From an uncultured Pelagibacteraceae bacterium (GTDB lineage: Bacteria > Pseudomonadota > Alphaproteobacteria > Pelagibacterales > Pelagibacteraceae): a DNA stretch of 59,845 nucleotides. Location: assembly GCA_905612235.1 (NCBI GenBank), contig CAJQRF010000035.1, positions 1-59,845 on the forward strand, read 5' to 3'. A model generated the notes under the pieces. It saw nothing but the letters and a program-made list of their open reading frames with translations. It had not been told where the DNA came from and made no database searches. The translations under genes were made by a program, and so were the position numbers. This document shows, piece after piece, positions 1 through 8,328 of this stretch. The first letter of the stretch is position 1. The number at the start of each line of letters is the position of its first letter.

Positions 1-1
1 A

Positions 2-922
2 GGTTTTGTGAGATGTGGCGTTTCTCAAGGTCTACCAGGATTTTCTAATGCTGATGCATCAGGAAATTGGACTGGACTTGACGTTGATGTTTGTAGAGCC
101 GTAGCTGCTGCTGTTCTTGGTGATGCTGGTAAAGTAAAATTTACTCCACTAAGTGCAAAAGAAAGATTTACTGCTTTAATATCTGGTGAGATTGATATCT
201 TGTCAAGAAACACAACTTGGACACTTTCAAGAGATGCTGACATTGGTCTTACATTCGTTGGAGTTAACTTCTACGATGGTCAAGGTTTTATGGTTAGAAA
301 AGACTCAGGAATTACTTCTACTAGCCAATTTAAAAATGGCATTTCTGCTTGCACTAACATCGGAACAACAACAGAACTTAACATGAGAGACTTCTTCGTT
401 TCTAAAGGAATTTCTTATGAACCGGTAGCTTTTGAAAAAGCCGATGAAGTTGTTGCAGCATATGATGCTGGAAGATGTGATACATACACAACAGATAAAT
501 CAGGTTTAGCTGCTCAAAGAACTAAAATGAAAGACCCAGATGCACATATAGTGTTACCAGAAACGATTTCAAAAGAACCATTAGGTCCTGTTGTTCGTCA
601 AGGTGATTCTGTTTGGGAAGACTTAGTTCGTTGGTCACTGTACGTAATGATCGAAGCTGAAGAATACGGTATTACTTCTACAAATGCTGATTCTATGAAA
701 ACTTCTGAAAACCCACAAATCAAAAGACTTGTTGGAGCAGAAGGTGAATTAGGAGCTGCTTTTGGATTAGATAATGAGTGGAGCCTAAGAATTATCAAGC
801 AAGTTGGTAATTACGGCGAAAGCTATAAGCGTAATATCGCTGATACTGGTATATTACCTGACAGAGGTCCAAATCAATTGTGGACTAAAGGTGGTATTCT
901 TTACGTAGCACCAGCAAGATAA
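2..922 (+). CDS. aapJ: General L-amino-acid ABC transporter, substrate-binding protein (5' end outside window)
   Basis: This is the periplasmic binding protein of the Aap/Bzt-type general L-amino-acid importer (SBP family 3). The reading frame is open from base 2, so the signal peptide and first residues lie outside the window. The first in-frame GTG at 8 sits in the middle of the conserved stretch VRCGVSQGLPGFS and is not a true start. Conserved features include GLDVDVCRAVAAAV and the DILSRNTTWTLSRD segment typical of AapJ. The family is about 340 residues, so roughly 30-40 residues are missing. It is followed by a strong hairpin terminator and then by the permease genes. Identity is secure from both sequence and operon context. 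Confidence 0.95.
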   Translation, partial: GFVRCGVSQGLPGFSNADASGNWTGLDVDVCRAVAAAVLGDAGKVKFTPLSAKERFTALISGEIDILSRNTTWTLSRDADIGLTFVGVNFYDGQGFMVRKDSGITSTSQFKNGISACTNIGTTTELNMRDFFVSKGISYEPVAFEKADEVVAAYDAGRCDTYTTDKSGLAAQRTKMKDPDAHIVLPETISKEPLGPVVRQGDSVWEDLVRWSLYVMIEAEEYGITSTNADSMKTSENPQIKRLVGAEGELGAAFGLDNEWSLRIIKQVGNYGESYKRNIADTGILPDRGPNQLWTKGGILYVAPAR

Positions 923-942
923 TATTACTTAAATTTAAAGAG

Positions 943-972
943 AAAAGGGCTGGATTTATCCAGCCCTTTTTT
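943..972 (+). terminator. Hairpin terminator between aapJ and aapQ
   Basis: A perfect inverted repeat aaaagggctggat / atccagccctttt (943-955 and 958-970) runs into a T tract ending at 973. It begins 20 bases after the aapJ stop and ends 17 bases before the aapQ start. It has the form of an intrinsic terminator. Because the downstream permease genes have little room for their own promoter, partial read-through is likely. That would give much more binding protein than permease, as is common in binding-protein-dependent operons (inference). Confidence 0.85.
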
Positions 973-989
973 TATACTGCTCTTTATAT

Positions 990-2135
990 ATGAAACGAGA
1001 CAAAATATTACCTCAAGCAATTACCTTATTATTTATAGTCTTAATTTTTGGTTTTTTTACCATGAACGCTCAAATCAATATGGAGAACAGAGGTATTGAA
1101 TTTGGTTTTGGTTTTTTAAAGCAAGAAGCTTCTTTTGATATACAATTTTCTTTAATTGATTATGATGGATCTCATTCTTACGCTAGAGCTTATTTAGTAG
1201 GTCTTTTAAACACTCTTTTAGTAGCTTTTATCGGCATTATTCTTTCGACGCTATTAGGAATTGTAGTTGGTATCGCACGCTTATCTCCAAATTATTTAAT
1301 TAAAAAAACTGCTGCTTTTTATGTAGAATTTTTTAGAAATATTCCATTACTACTTCAAATTTTTTTTTGGTACTTTGCTGCGTTAAGAGCGTTACCAATG
1401 CCCGAGGATGCTAATTTATTATTAGGATCTTCATTTATGACTATCAAAGGTCTTTACACACCAGCGCCTGTTTGGGAAAATTTTGGTATATTTTTCACTA
1501 CTTTAATTTTAGCTTTAATATTAATTTTCTTTGTAAATAGATACGCAAAAAAGAAACAAGAAGAAGAGGGCAGGCAACTTCCAAAGTTTCTTATTTCGTT
1601 AAGTATTTTTATTGGATTACCTTTGCTAACTTTTTTAGCAGGAGGTTTTGACTTATCTTTTAGCTTTCCTGAATTAAAACAACTTGCTAAAACTGCATAC
1701 ACTTATGAAGGTGGCATGGGTATACCACCCGAATTAATAGCACTAACTCTAGCGTTAACACTTTATACAGCAACATTTATAGCTGAGAACGTAAGAGCAG
1801 GAATTCAAGGCATTGGAAAAGGTCAAAAAGAAGCTGCTGCTTCGATAGGATTGACACCAACGCAAGTATTAAAACTAGTTATTATGCCTCAAGCTTTAAG
1901 AATTATAATTCCTCCTACAACAAATCAATATTTAAATTTAACAAAAAACTCTTCACTAGCTGCTGCAATAGCTTATCCAGATTTAGTTTTAGTATTTGCT
2001 GGCACTGCAATGATGCAAACAGGTAGGGCTATAGAAATTGTTGCAATTACAATGGCTACTTATTTAAGTATTAGTTTAGCAATTTCATTACTTATGAATT
2101 GGTACAACAAACGAATAGCAATAAAAGAAAAATAA
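990..2135 (+). CDS. aapQ: General L-amino-acid ABC transporter, permease AapQ
   Basis: This is an inner-membrane permease of the amino-acid ABC importer, 381 residues, as expected for AapQ. It begins with a membrane segment (about residues 8-26) and has the His/Glu/Gln/Arg permease domain with a conserved EAA loop near the C terminus (AENVRAGIQGIGKGQ, then AAASIG and MPQALR), which contacts the ATPase. The ATG at 990 is 17 bases after the terminator hairpin. It pairs with AapM, whose start lies 3 bases after this stop, to form the heterodimeric channel. Confidence 0.95.
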   Translation: MKRDKILPQAITLLFIVLIFGFFTMNAQINMENRGIEFGFGFLKQEASFDIQFSLIDYDGSHSYARAYLVGLLNTLLVAFIGIILSTLLGIVVGIARLSPNYLIKKTAAFYVEFFRNIPLLLQIFFWYFAALRALPMPEDANLLLGSSFMTIKGLYTPAPVWENFGIFFTTLILALILIFFVNRYAKKKQEEEGRQLPKFLISLSIFIGLPLLTFLAGGFDLSFSFPELKQLAKTAYTYEGGMGIPPELIALTLALTLYTATFIAENVRAGIQGIGKGQKEAAASIGLTPTQVLKLVIMPQALRIIIPPTTNQYLNLTKNSSLAAAIAYPDLVLVFAGTAMMQTGRAIEIVAITMATYLSISLAISLLMNWYNKRIAIKEK

Positions 2136-2138
2136 AAA

Positions 2139-3410
2139 ATGAAAAAAATTAATTTTTTAAAACCTGATAATAGAAATCTTTTACTATTTCTACCTGTAGG
2201 ATTGTTATTTATTTTTTTAGGTATTATGGATTTTTTTCTAAATAATTTTTTAGATAAAAATATAACGTTCTTTTTACCAAGAATTATTAATTTTTTTACA
2301 CCACTAATATTTGGAGTAATAGGATTTCATCTAATTAGAATTGAATTTTCAGGTATAAAAAATTTAGATCTTCTTAACAAGAATGTTAACACAAATAATT
2401 TTAATGCAGCATTAAGTTTATTTATAATTTTTCTTTTAATATTTTGTATTCCACCCTTATTAAATTGGTTCATTTTTGATGCCAATATATCAGGTAATAC
2501 TAAAGAAGCTTGCACAGGCAGTGGAGCGTGCTGGGTTTATATTAAAGTGTGGTTTAATCGTTTTATGTACGGAATGTATCCAAACGCTGAACAATGGCGA
2601 GTTAACTTTTCTTTTGCTATCGTTATAGCTTTCGCTGGCATTGGTTTTTTTATGCCCACAAAATATAGAAAATATTTAACTCTTTATTACACAATCTTTT
2701 TACCAATTATTTCATTTTTCCTTATATATTACTTAATCTCTGGTGGGTCTTTTGGATTAGTATGGGTTGAAACAGGCGCATGGGGAGGCTTATCATTAAC
2801 ATTTATAGTTTCATTCTTTTGTTTAATATTTTGTTTTCCAATAGGTATGATGTTGGCTTTGGGAAGAAGATCAGGTTTACCAGTAATTAAATATTCATCA
2901 TTAGGATTTATTGAATTTTGGCGTGGCGTTCCACTTATTACAGTTTTGTTTATGTCTGCAGTTATGTTTCCAATGTTTTTGCCTGACGGAACATATATGG
3001 ATAAATTAATTAGAGTTATTATAGCAATTACTTTGTTTGAGGCTGCGTATGTAGCTGAAGTTATAAGAGGAGGATTACAAGCTCTTCCTAGAGGGCAATA
3101 CGATGCTGCAAAATCTTTAGGAATGGGTTATTGGAAGTTACATTTATTAGTGATACTTCCACAAGCTTTAAAATTAGTAATACCTGGAATAGCAAACACT
3201 TTTCTTGCTTTAGTAAAGGACACGCCCCTTATTTTTGTTGTTGGCCTATTAGAATTAGCTGGAATGTTAGGTTTAGCAAAAACTAATCCTGAATGGTTAG
3301 GTTTTTCAATGGAAGGTTATGTTTTTGCAGCTATAATATTCTGGATTATTTGTTATTCTATGAGTAGATATAGTCAAAATTTAGAATTAAAATACAAAAC
3401 AGATAGATAA
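2139..3410 (+). CDS. aapM: General L-amino-acid ABC transporter, permease AapM
   Basis: This is the second inner-membrane permease of the Aap system, 423 residues, with many hydrophobic segments. The EAA loop is visible near the C terminus ([20 protein letters not shown] followed by [11 protein letters not shown]). Its start is 3 bases after the aapQ stop and its stop is 4 bases before the aapP start, so the genes are almost certainly cotranscribed. The larger size relative to AapQ, with extra N-terminal membrane segments, is normal for AapM. Confidence 0.95.
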   Translation: MKKINFLKPDNRNLLLFLPVGLLFIFLGIMDFFLNNFLDKNITFFLPRIINFFTPLIFGVIGFHLIRIEFSGIKNLDLLNKNVNTNNFNAALSLFIIFLLIFCIPPLLNWFIFDANISGNTKEACTGSGACWVYIKVWFNRFMYGMYPNAEQWRVNFSFAIVIAFAGIGFFMPTKYRKYLTLYYTIFLPIISFFLIYYLISGGSFGLVWVETGAWGGLSLTFIVSFFCLIFCFPIGMMLALGRRSGLPVIKYSSLGFIEFWRGVPLITVLFMSAVMFPMFLPDGTYMDKLIRVIIAITLFEAAYVAEVIRGGLQALPRGQYDAAKSLGMGYWKLHLLVILPQALKLVIPGIANTFLALVKDTPLIFVVGLLELAGMLGLAKTNPEWLGFSMEGYVFAAIIFWIICYSMSRYSQNLELKYKTDR

Positions 3411-3414
3411 AATT

Positions 3415-4149
3415 ATGTCAGAAAAAATTATACAGATGCAAAAAGTCAATAAGTGGTTTGATGATTTTCACGTATTAAAAGATATTAATTTAGAGGTTAA
3501 ATCTAAGCAAAAAATTGTAGTTTGTGGTCCATCAGGTTCTGGTAAATCAACTTTGATAAGATGTATTAATAGATTAGAAGAGCATCAAAAAGGAAACATA
3601 ATTGTTGATGGAATTGAACTTTCAGAAAATACAAAAAACATAGAAAAAGTTAGAGCAGAAGTAGGGATGGTTTTTCAACAATTTAATTTATTTCCGCACT
3701 TGTCTATACTTGATAATTGCTCATTGGCACCAATATGGGTAAAAAAAATGGCAAAAAAAGACGCTGAAGAGTTAGCAATGAAACAGCTAGAACAAGTTCA
3801 AATTGCCGATCAGGCAAAAAAATTCCCAGGTCAGCTATCAGGTGGCCAACAACAAAGATCAGCTATTGCCCGCGCCTTATGTATGGAGCCAAAAATTATG
3901 CTTTTTGATGAACCAACATCCGCTTTAGATCCTGAAATGATCAAAGAAGTTCTTGATGCAATGGTAAATTTAGCCAAGGGAGGTATGACCATGATTGTTG
4001 TCACCCATGAAATGGGTTTTGCAAAAGAAGTAGCGGATGAAGTAATTTTTATGGATGAGGGTATAATTGTAGAAAAACAACCTACCAAAGATTTTTTTGC
4101 AAATCCAAAAAATGATAGAACTAAGCTTTTCTTAAGTCAAATATTATAG
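3415..4149 (+). CDS. aapP: General L-amino-acid ABC transporter, ATP-binding protein
   Basis: This is the cytoplasmic ATPase that drives amino-acid uptake through AapQM, 244 residues. It has Walker [10 protein letters not shown] (38-46), Q-loop [10 protein letters not shown] (about 86-95), ABC signature LSGGQQQR (141-148), Walker B LFDEP (163-167) and the H-loop histidine (198). All ATPase motifs are intact. It is the last transport gene of the operon. Confidence 0.97.
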   Translation: MSEKIIQMQKVNKWFDDFHVLKDINLEVKSKQKIVVCGPSGSGKSTLIRCINRLEEHQKGNIIVDGIELSENTKNIEKVRAEVGMVFQQFNLFPHLSILDNCSLAPIWVKKMAKKDAEELAMKQLEQVQIADQAKKFPGQLSGGQQQRSAIARALCMEPKIMLFDEPTSALDPEMIKEVLDAMVNLAKGGMTMIVVTHEMGFAKEVADEVIFMDEGIIVEKQPTKDFFANPKNDRTKLFLSQIL

Positions 4150-4162
4150 TACATAACTCGTA

Positions 4163-4852
4163 ATGTTTAAAAAATATAAAATTATGTTGATAGTAATTTT
4201 AATTACTTTCCTTTCCTCTTTTTCTTCTTCTGCACATGTTAATCACTATAAAGATTTAAATAAAATTGAATTTGATATTTATAGAAACAACAAACTAATA
4301 GGCTATCATATTTTTTCTTTTAATAGGCAAGATGGACTTTTAGAAGTAAAAAGTGAGATAAAATTTGAAATAAAAAAGCTAGGAGTAGTTTTCTATGATT
4401 ATCAAGTTATTGGTACAGAAGTGTATAAAGATGATGATTTAATTAAATTTAATTCAAAAACTAATAAAAATGGAAAATCTAGGTATGTTAATATTGAATT
4501 TGAAAATGGTGAGTTAGTCGTAGATGGATCCTCATACAAAGGGAAAGTTCCAGTCGATTATTTAATAGGAACATGGTGGAATCACAGTTTAATTAAAGCT
4601 CCAGCCCAAATCAGCGCCGTATCTGGTAGAATAATTAAACAAAAAGTTAATTTTATAGGCAATGAAACTATAAATTATGATGGAAAGCAAATTAACGCTC
4701 TTCACTTCAACTTTTCTTCAACAGATTCTGCCCTTAAAAAAAATAAAAAACTGAATACTGATGTTTGGTATGATAAAAAAACATTAAATTGGGTTAAAGC
4801 GTCTTTTAAAAAAAAAGGTAATTGGGAATATAGATTATCTACAATAAAATAA
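4163..4852 (+). CDS. Secreted DUF6134-like protein of unknown function
   Basis: This is a 229-residue protein with a clear N-terminal signal sequence (hydrophobic residues about 8-23, then SSSAH). The rest is predicted to be beta-rich, with the sequence plan of the DUF6134 group (EFDIYRNNKLIGYH near the start, DVWYDKKTLNWVKASF near the end). It is probably periplasmic. The start is 13 bases after aapP, so it may be transcribed with the transporter by read-through, although no functional link is known. Family assignment is from recognition of pattern only. Confidence 0.75.
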   Translation: MFKKYKIMLIVILITFLSSFSSSAHVNHYKDLNKIEFDIYRNNKLIGYHIFSFNRQDGLLEVKSEIKFEIKKLGVVFYDYQVIGTEVYKDDDLIKFNSKTNKNGKSRYVNIEFENGELVVDGSSYKGKVPVDYLIGTWWNHSLIKAPAQISAVSGRIIKQKVNFIGNETINYDGKQINALHFNFSSTDSALKKNKKLNTDVWYDKKTLNWVKASFKKKGNWEYRLSTIK

Positions 4853-4874
4853 CCTTCTAATTTATAAATTCCAT

Positions 4875-4918
4875 GATAAATTTTATTATTTATGTCAAGT
4901 GTTAGATAAATTTTATTA
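4875..4918 (+). repeat. 14-base direct repeat, 30-base period, upstream of the XRE regulator gene
   Basis: The word gataaattttatta occurs at 4875-4888 and again at 4905-4918, a spacing of close to three DNA helical turns. It lies in the 200-base gap before the regulator gene at 5053. It could be a paired operator, for example for autoregulation, or chance in AT-rich DNA. Nothing else recognisable is present in the gap. Confidence 0.35.
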
Positions 4919-5052
4919 ATTATAACTCGTGATATTTGCTATTATTTTCAGCATAAAATATGTTTTTTTTTTAAAATATTAGTTGTATTAAACCAATTCT
5001 TAATGTTTAATATTAACTTTATTACACCTAATTTAATTCAAGAGGGGAAATT

Positions 5053-5427
5053 ATGGATAGCAACTTCAATAGTCATTTAGGCTCAAAGCTTAGAATGAGA
5101 AGACTTGCTTTAGGTCTTACTCAAACTAAAGTAGCTCAAGCAATTAACGTAACTTTTCAACAAATCCAAAAATATGAAAAAGGAACTAATGGAATTAGTT
5201 CACTTAGAATTATGCAATTATCAACTTTTTTAAAAGTTCCAGTTGTGTATTTTTTTGAAGACTATCCAGAGTATCAAAATCAACCAGTGCAAACTGGTGA
5301 AAATCAAATAGAAGATCTTAATTATTCTTTTTTAGCTAAATTATTTACTGATCTGACCACAACACAACAAGAGAAAATATTTCAAATCTTAAGAAATACA
5401 AGAAACTTAGATAAAACTGGAACATAA
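5053..5427 (+). CDS. XRE-family helix-turn-helix transcriptional regulator
   Basis: This is a 124-residue DNA-binding protein with a Cro/CI-type helix-turn-helix over about residues 9-65 (LGSKLRMRRLALGLTQ, then VTFQQIQKYEKGTNGIS). The C-terminal half is short and has no known ligand domain. A good ribosome-binding site (gagggg at 5042-5047) precedes the ATG. The gene stands alone, flanked upstream by a 200-base gap and downstream by tRNA genes on the other strand. Similar small XRE proteins are frequent in alphaproteobacteria. The target genes cannot be inferred. Confidence 0.9.
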   Translation: MDSNFNSHLGSKLRMRRLALGLTQTKVAQAINVTFQQIQKYEKGTNGISSLRIMQLSTFLKVPVVYFFEDYPEYQNQPVQTGENQIEDLNYSFLAKLFTDLTTTQQEKIFQILRNTRNLDKTGT

Positions 5428-5467
5428 TTTTTTTAACTTATTCAGTTAGTCTGTGATTTTGATTTTT

Positions 5468-5543
5468 TGGCTCCTCGGGCAGGACTCGAACCTGCGACCA
5501 ATTGATTAACAGTCAACTGCTCTACCAACTGAGCTACCGAGGA
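5468..5543 (-). tRNA. tRNA-Asn (GTT)
   Basis: A full cloverleaf is seen on the minus strand, 76 bases including an encoded CCA. The acceptor stem is TCCTCGG/CCGAGGA, the discriminator is G, the D arm is GCTCAGTTGGTAGAGC, the anticodon loop reads CTGTTAA with anticodon GTT, and the T arm contains GGTTCGAGTCC. Confidence 0.97.
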
Positions 5544-5671
5544 ATAATTAATTCATTCAATATTTATTTTATTTTTATCCTTATGTCAAAGCAACACTGA
5601 CTTTATTTAACTAAGAATAAATAATAATTTTAAAGCTATTAACAAGCTGAATTTTAAAATTGAAATTATTT

Positions 5672-5745
5672 TGGAGGCCACGCCCAGAATCGAACTGGGA
5701 TGGAAGGATTTGCAATCCTCTGCGTAACCATTCCGCCACGTGGCC
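5672..5745 (-). tRNA. tRNA-Cys (GCA)
   Basis: A full cloverleaf is seen on the minus strand, 74 bases including an encoded CCA. The acceptor stem is GGCCACG/CGTGGCC, the discriminator is T (U73, the identity base of tRNA-Cys), and the anticodon loop TTGCAAA gives anticodon GCA. It lies 128 bases from tRNA-Asn on the same strand. No gene or clear signal is visible in the 154 bases between it and the next coding region. Confidence 0.97.
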
Positions 5746-5899
5746 AATTAGCTCTACGAGGATCAGTTCTCGCATAACTCTTAGACTTTTACACTTTACA
5801 CATTATTTCTACAAGTATGAAAGTAGTAATAAAAATTAATGAAAGTAAGCCAGTACTTCCCAGGATTTATTATTATTTCAAGTTAAAGCTATTAATAAT

Positions 5900-8152
5900 T
5901 TAAAAAGCTAGGGAAGCTTCCATCATAAAAGTGTTTTCGTGGCCTGAATTTTTATTAATTTTTCTTAGTATTTTTCCATTTACATTCCAACTATCAGCAA
6001 AATTAAAATCGAATCCCATGCCAAGCTTATATAATTCTGATGCATCCTTTTTAGCTTTATATGTATAAGTTGACGATGGATCTGATAGATAATATGCAAC
6101 AGCTTCTGAGCTATCACTTTTATCTGAAGCAAATTCAAGTAGGGCGCCTGGGTTAAAAGTATTTCCATTTTTTAATTCTATTTGGTAATTCATTGAAGTT
6201 CCTATAGAAATTATTGATGTTGTTATATGTTGATCTTTAAAATGTGCCGCTGAATCATTTGCATTTTCTGAATATTCATAAAGTTTAGTACGAGCCTCTT
6301 GAATTCGACTATAATAGGTGCTTGTTAATTGATTTAAACTTTTTCTTACAGCAAAGTTTAAAACTCCATAAATTTGATCTCCTGTGCGAGATCCAGTAAT
6401 TGTGTTTGTAGCACTTCTTGATTCTTTGCGTGTTAAATCATTACTAAGATGACCTCCACCTAAAACAAGATCTATAGAATTATTATTTGAACTTCTCCAA
6501 CTGGTATATGTAGTTATGTTTTGTGATCTTATTTTTACTTTAGTGCCACGATTGTTGATATCTGTATTATCATGACCTTCACGATAAGCAATTCCTAAAA
6601 TAGCATTTTGACTGATTGCCTTATCAATTCCAAAAGTTAAACTATCACTATCTGATTTTCTACCTAACGACCCAATTTTAAACTGCCGTTCACTAATAGT
6701 GATGCTTCCAGCTGTCCAAGGAGACCAAGTATTATCAATTTCAGTATACTCAGTTGTTGTAGGATCTTCTGACACAATCTCTTCGTCCGAATACATATAT
6801 GTTGTAATAGGTAAAAAAGCCATCAAAGGATACTGATTTTCGTTATCTAATTTAGAAAATAATTTTATATAATATTCATAGCTATAAGTTTTATTAAAAT
6901 TTATATCCCACTTTTTTAAAATATGTGGATATTCTTTTTCTATTATACGTAAATCAAATTTTACTACATTGTAATCAGTTTGATTTGTTTCTTTATTTTT
7001 ATTTCTGCGTTTAATTTTTTTTCTTGGTTGGTTAATTCTGCTTAGCACAGGTTCTATAGATGAATCTATAATTCTATTTGAAGCTTCAATTTGAGCTTTG
7101 ATCATAGTCTTTAATTCAACATCAAAGATAGTAAATCCAGCTGTACTTTCTGTAGAAGTGATAGTTAATGTTGTTGTAGCTTCAATAGTTGCTGTGCCAC
7201 CCATCCCTCCATATTCTACTACATAATAATCAACTCTATTTTCTTCACCACATGGAAAGTCATTCCATGTACCGTTAGCATATAAATGTAAACAATCCTC
7301 TTGACCGACCGTACCAGCAGATCCATAATCATTTGGTTCATCATCATCCCAATTACCAGCATATGATGAGAGTGAAGCATCTACCGCACAACTATCTCGA
7401 GCGTCAGTACCATGCCCAGCGACTGCTACTTGGCAATGGAAAATTTTTTCAGCTTCAGGACCTGTTATCCACCGCCAAGTACCTTCAGCAGAATCATCTG
7501 ATTCGGTTGTAGAGTTTGCGTAGCTATCAGAACCTGCTGCCCAAATATTTTGGGCTACTTTGCCGCTGACAAAAGTATTTTCGGTAGCGTCTGTAATAGT
7601 AACAAGATACCCTGTCAATCCATTGTAAGTTTTAGATGCAGCTCCAGTTTTGGCATCTGGCCAATCTTTATTTGTGTGAGTTACAAGTTCATAATAATGT
7701 CCATTGCTTTTATTATAAGACGCACCTGTTGGAGTTGCTGATACCGATATACTAACGGAAGAAGTACTACCATCTCCTTTGTATGATAATGTAGCTAGTG
7801 CAGTATTAACCTCAGCTTGAGATCCTTCAAAACCTATTCCATCTGAAGCATTTATAGAATTGCCAGCACAATCCGAAGGTTCACTTGTAGAATCAGCTGT
7901 GTACCCACAGTAACCAGTTCTTTGTTCCAACCCAGCGTAAGTAAGTATTTTTATACTTCCAGCAGTACCAGTCACAACAACAAATACATCAGTTGAAAAT
8001 CCGCTGACCGCAGGAGTAGTTCCCGAATTAGAAACTAAAACAAAGCCTGTAGTATCAGCAGTAAGAGTAGAGGGAAAACTGATTGAAGCTCCATAAGCTT
8101 TAACAGAGAAAAATAGACAGAAAATATATATAGTTAATTTTTTAAAAAGCAT
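5900..8152 (-). CDS. Predicted outer-membrane adhesin: C-type lectin-like domain joined to an autotransporter-like barrel
   Basis: This is a 750-residue surface protein. It starts with a signal peptide (about 1-21). Residues about 25-140 form a beta-rich repeat unit with the IGFEGSQAEVNTALATLSY pattern common in large bacterial surface proteins. Residues about 150-314 form a C-type lectin-like domain with an EPN triplet (272-274), a WND triplet (296-298) and cysteines at 287 and 301, which in known lectins are calcium/sugar-site and disulphide positions. A charged linker follows (about 350-460). Residues about 480-750 look like an autotransporter-type beta-barrel ending in a terminal phenylalanine. 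It is monocistronic and lies between two tRNA genes and valS. The likely role is sugar-binding adhesion at the cell surface (inference). It is unusually long and modular for this compact genome. Confidence 0.75.
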   Translation of the reverse strand: MLFKKLTIYIFCLFFSVKAYGASISFPSTLTADTTGFVLVSNSGTTPAVSGFSTDVFVVVTGTAGSIKILTYAGLEQRTGYCGYTADSTSEPSDCAGNSINASDGIGFEGSQAEVNTALATLSYKGDGSTSSVSISVSATPTGASYNKSNGHYYELVTHTNKDWPDAKTGAASKTYNGLTGYLVTITDATENTFVSGKVAQNIWAAGSDSYANSTTESDDSAEGTWRWITGPEAEKIFHCQVAVAGHGTDARDSCAVDASLSSYAGNWDDDEPNDYGSAGTVGQEDCLHLYANGTWNDFPCGEENRVDYYVVEYGGMGGTATIEATTTLTITSTESTAGFTIFDVELKTMIKAQIEASNRIIDSSIEPVLSRINQPRKKIKRRNKNKETNQTDYNVVKFDLRIIEKEYPHILKKWDINFNKTYSYEYYIKLFSKLDNENQYPLMAFLPITTYMYSDEEIVSEDPTTTEYTEIDNTWSPWTAGSITISERQFKIGSLGRKSDSDSLTFGIDKAISQNAILGIAYREGHDNTDINNRGTKVKIRSQNITTYTSWRSSNNNSIDLVLGGGHLSNDLTRKESRSATNTITGSRTGDQIYGVLNFAVRKSLNQLTSTYYSRIQEARTKLYEYSENANDSAAHFKDQHITTSIISIGTSMNYQIELKNGNTFNPGALLEFASDKSDSSEAVAYYLSDPSSTYTYKAKKDASELYKLGMGFDFNFADSWNVNGKILRKINKNSGHENTFMMEASLAF

Positions 8153-8328
8153 TTATCACTCAATAAACAACAATTAAATTTACTTTATTATGTTATTTCA
8201 TATTAAACAATAACTTACATTTTAAACTAACAACTTTTTACTTTGGAAGAGGGGGACCTTGTTAGCATTTCAGTAAAAATTTATACTGAGCTTGAACTCT
8301 GTCTGGAAAAAAATTAAACTTATATAAG

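Noticed and set aside
8220-8328. A structured regulatory RNA before valS
   Set aside because: There is a G-rich patch and a weak inverted repeat (cagta near 8270 and tactg near 8284), but the stem is short and no known riboswitch or T-box pattern fits.
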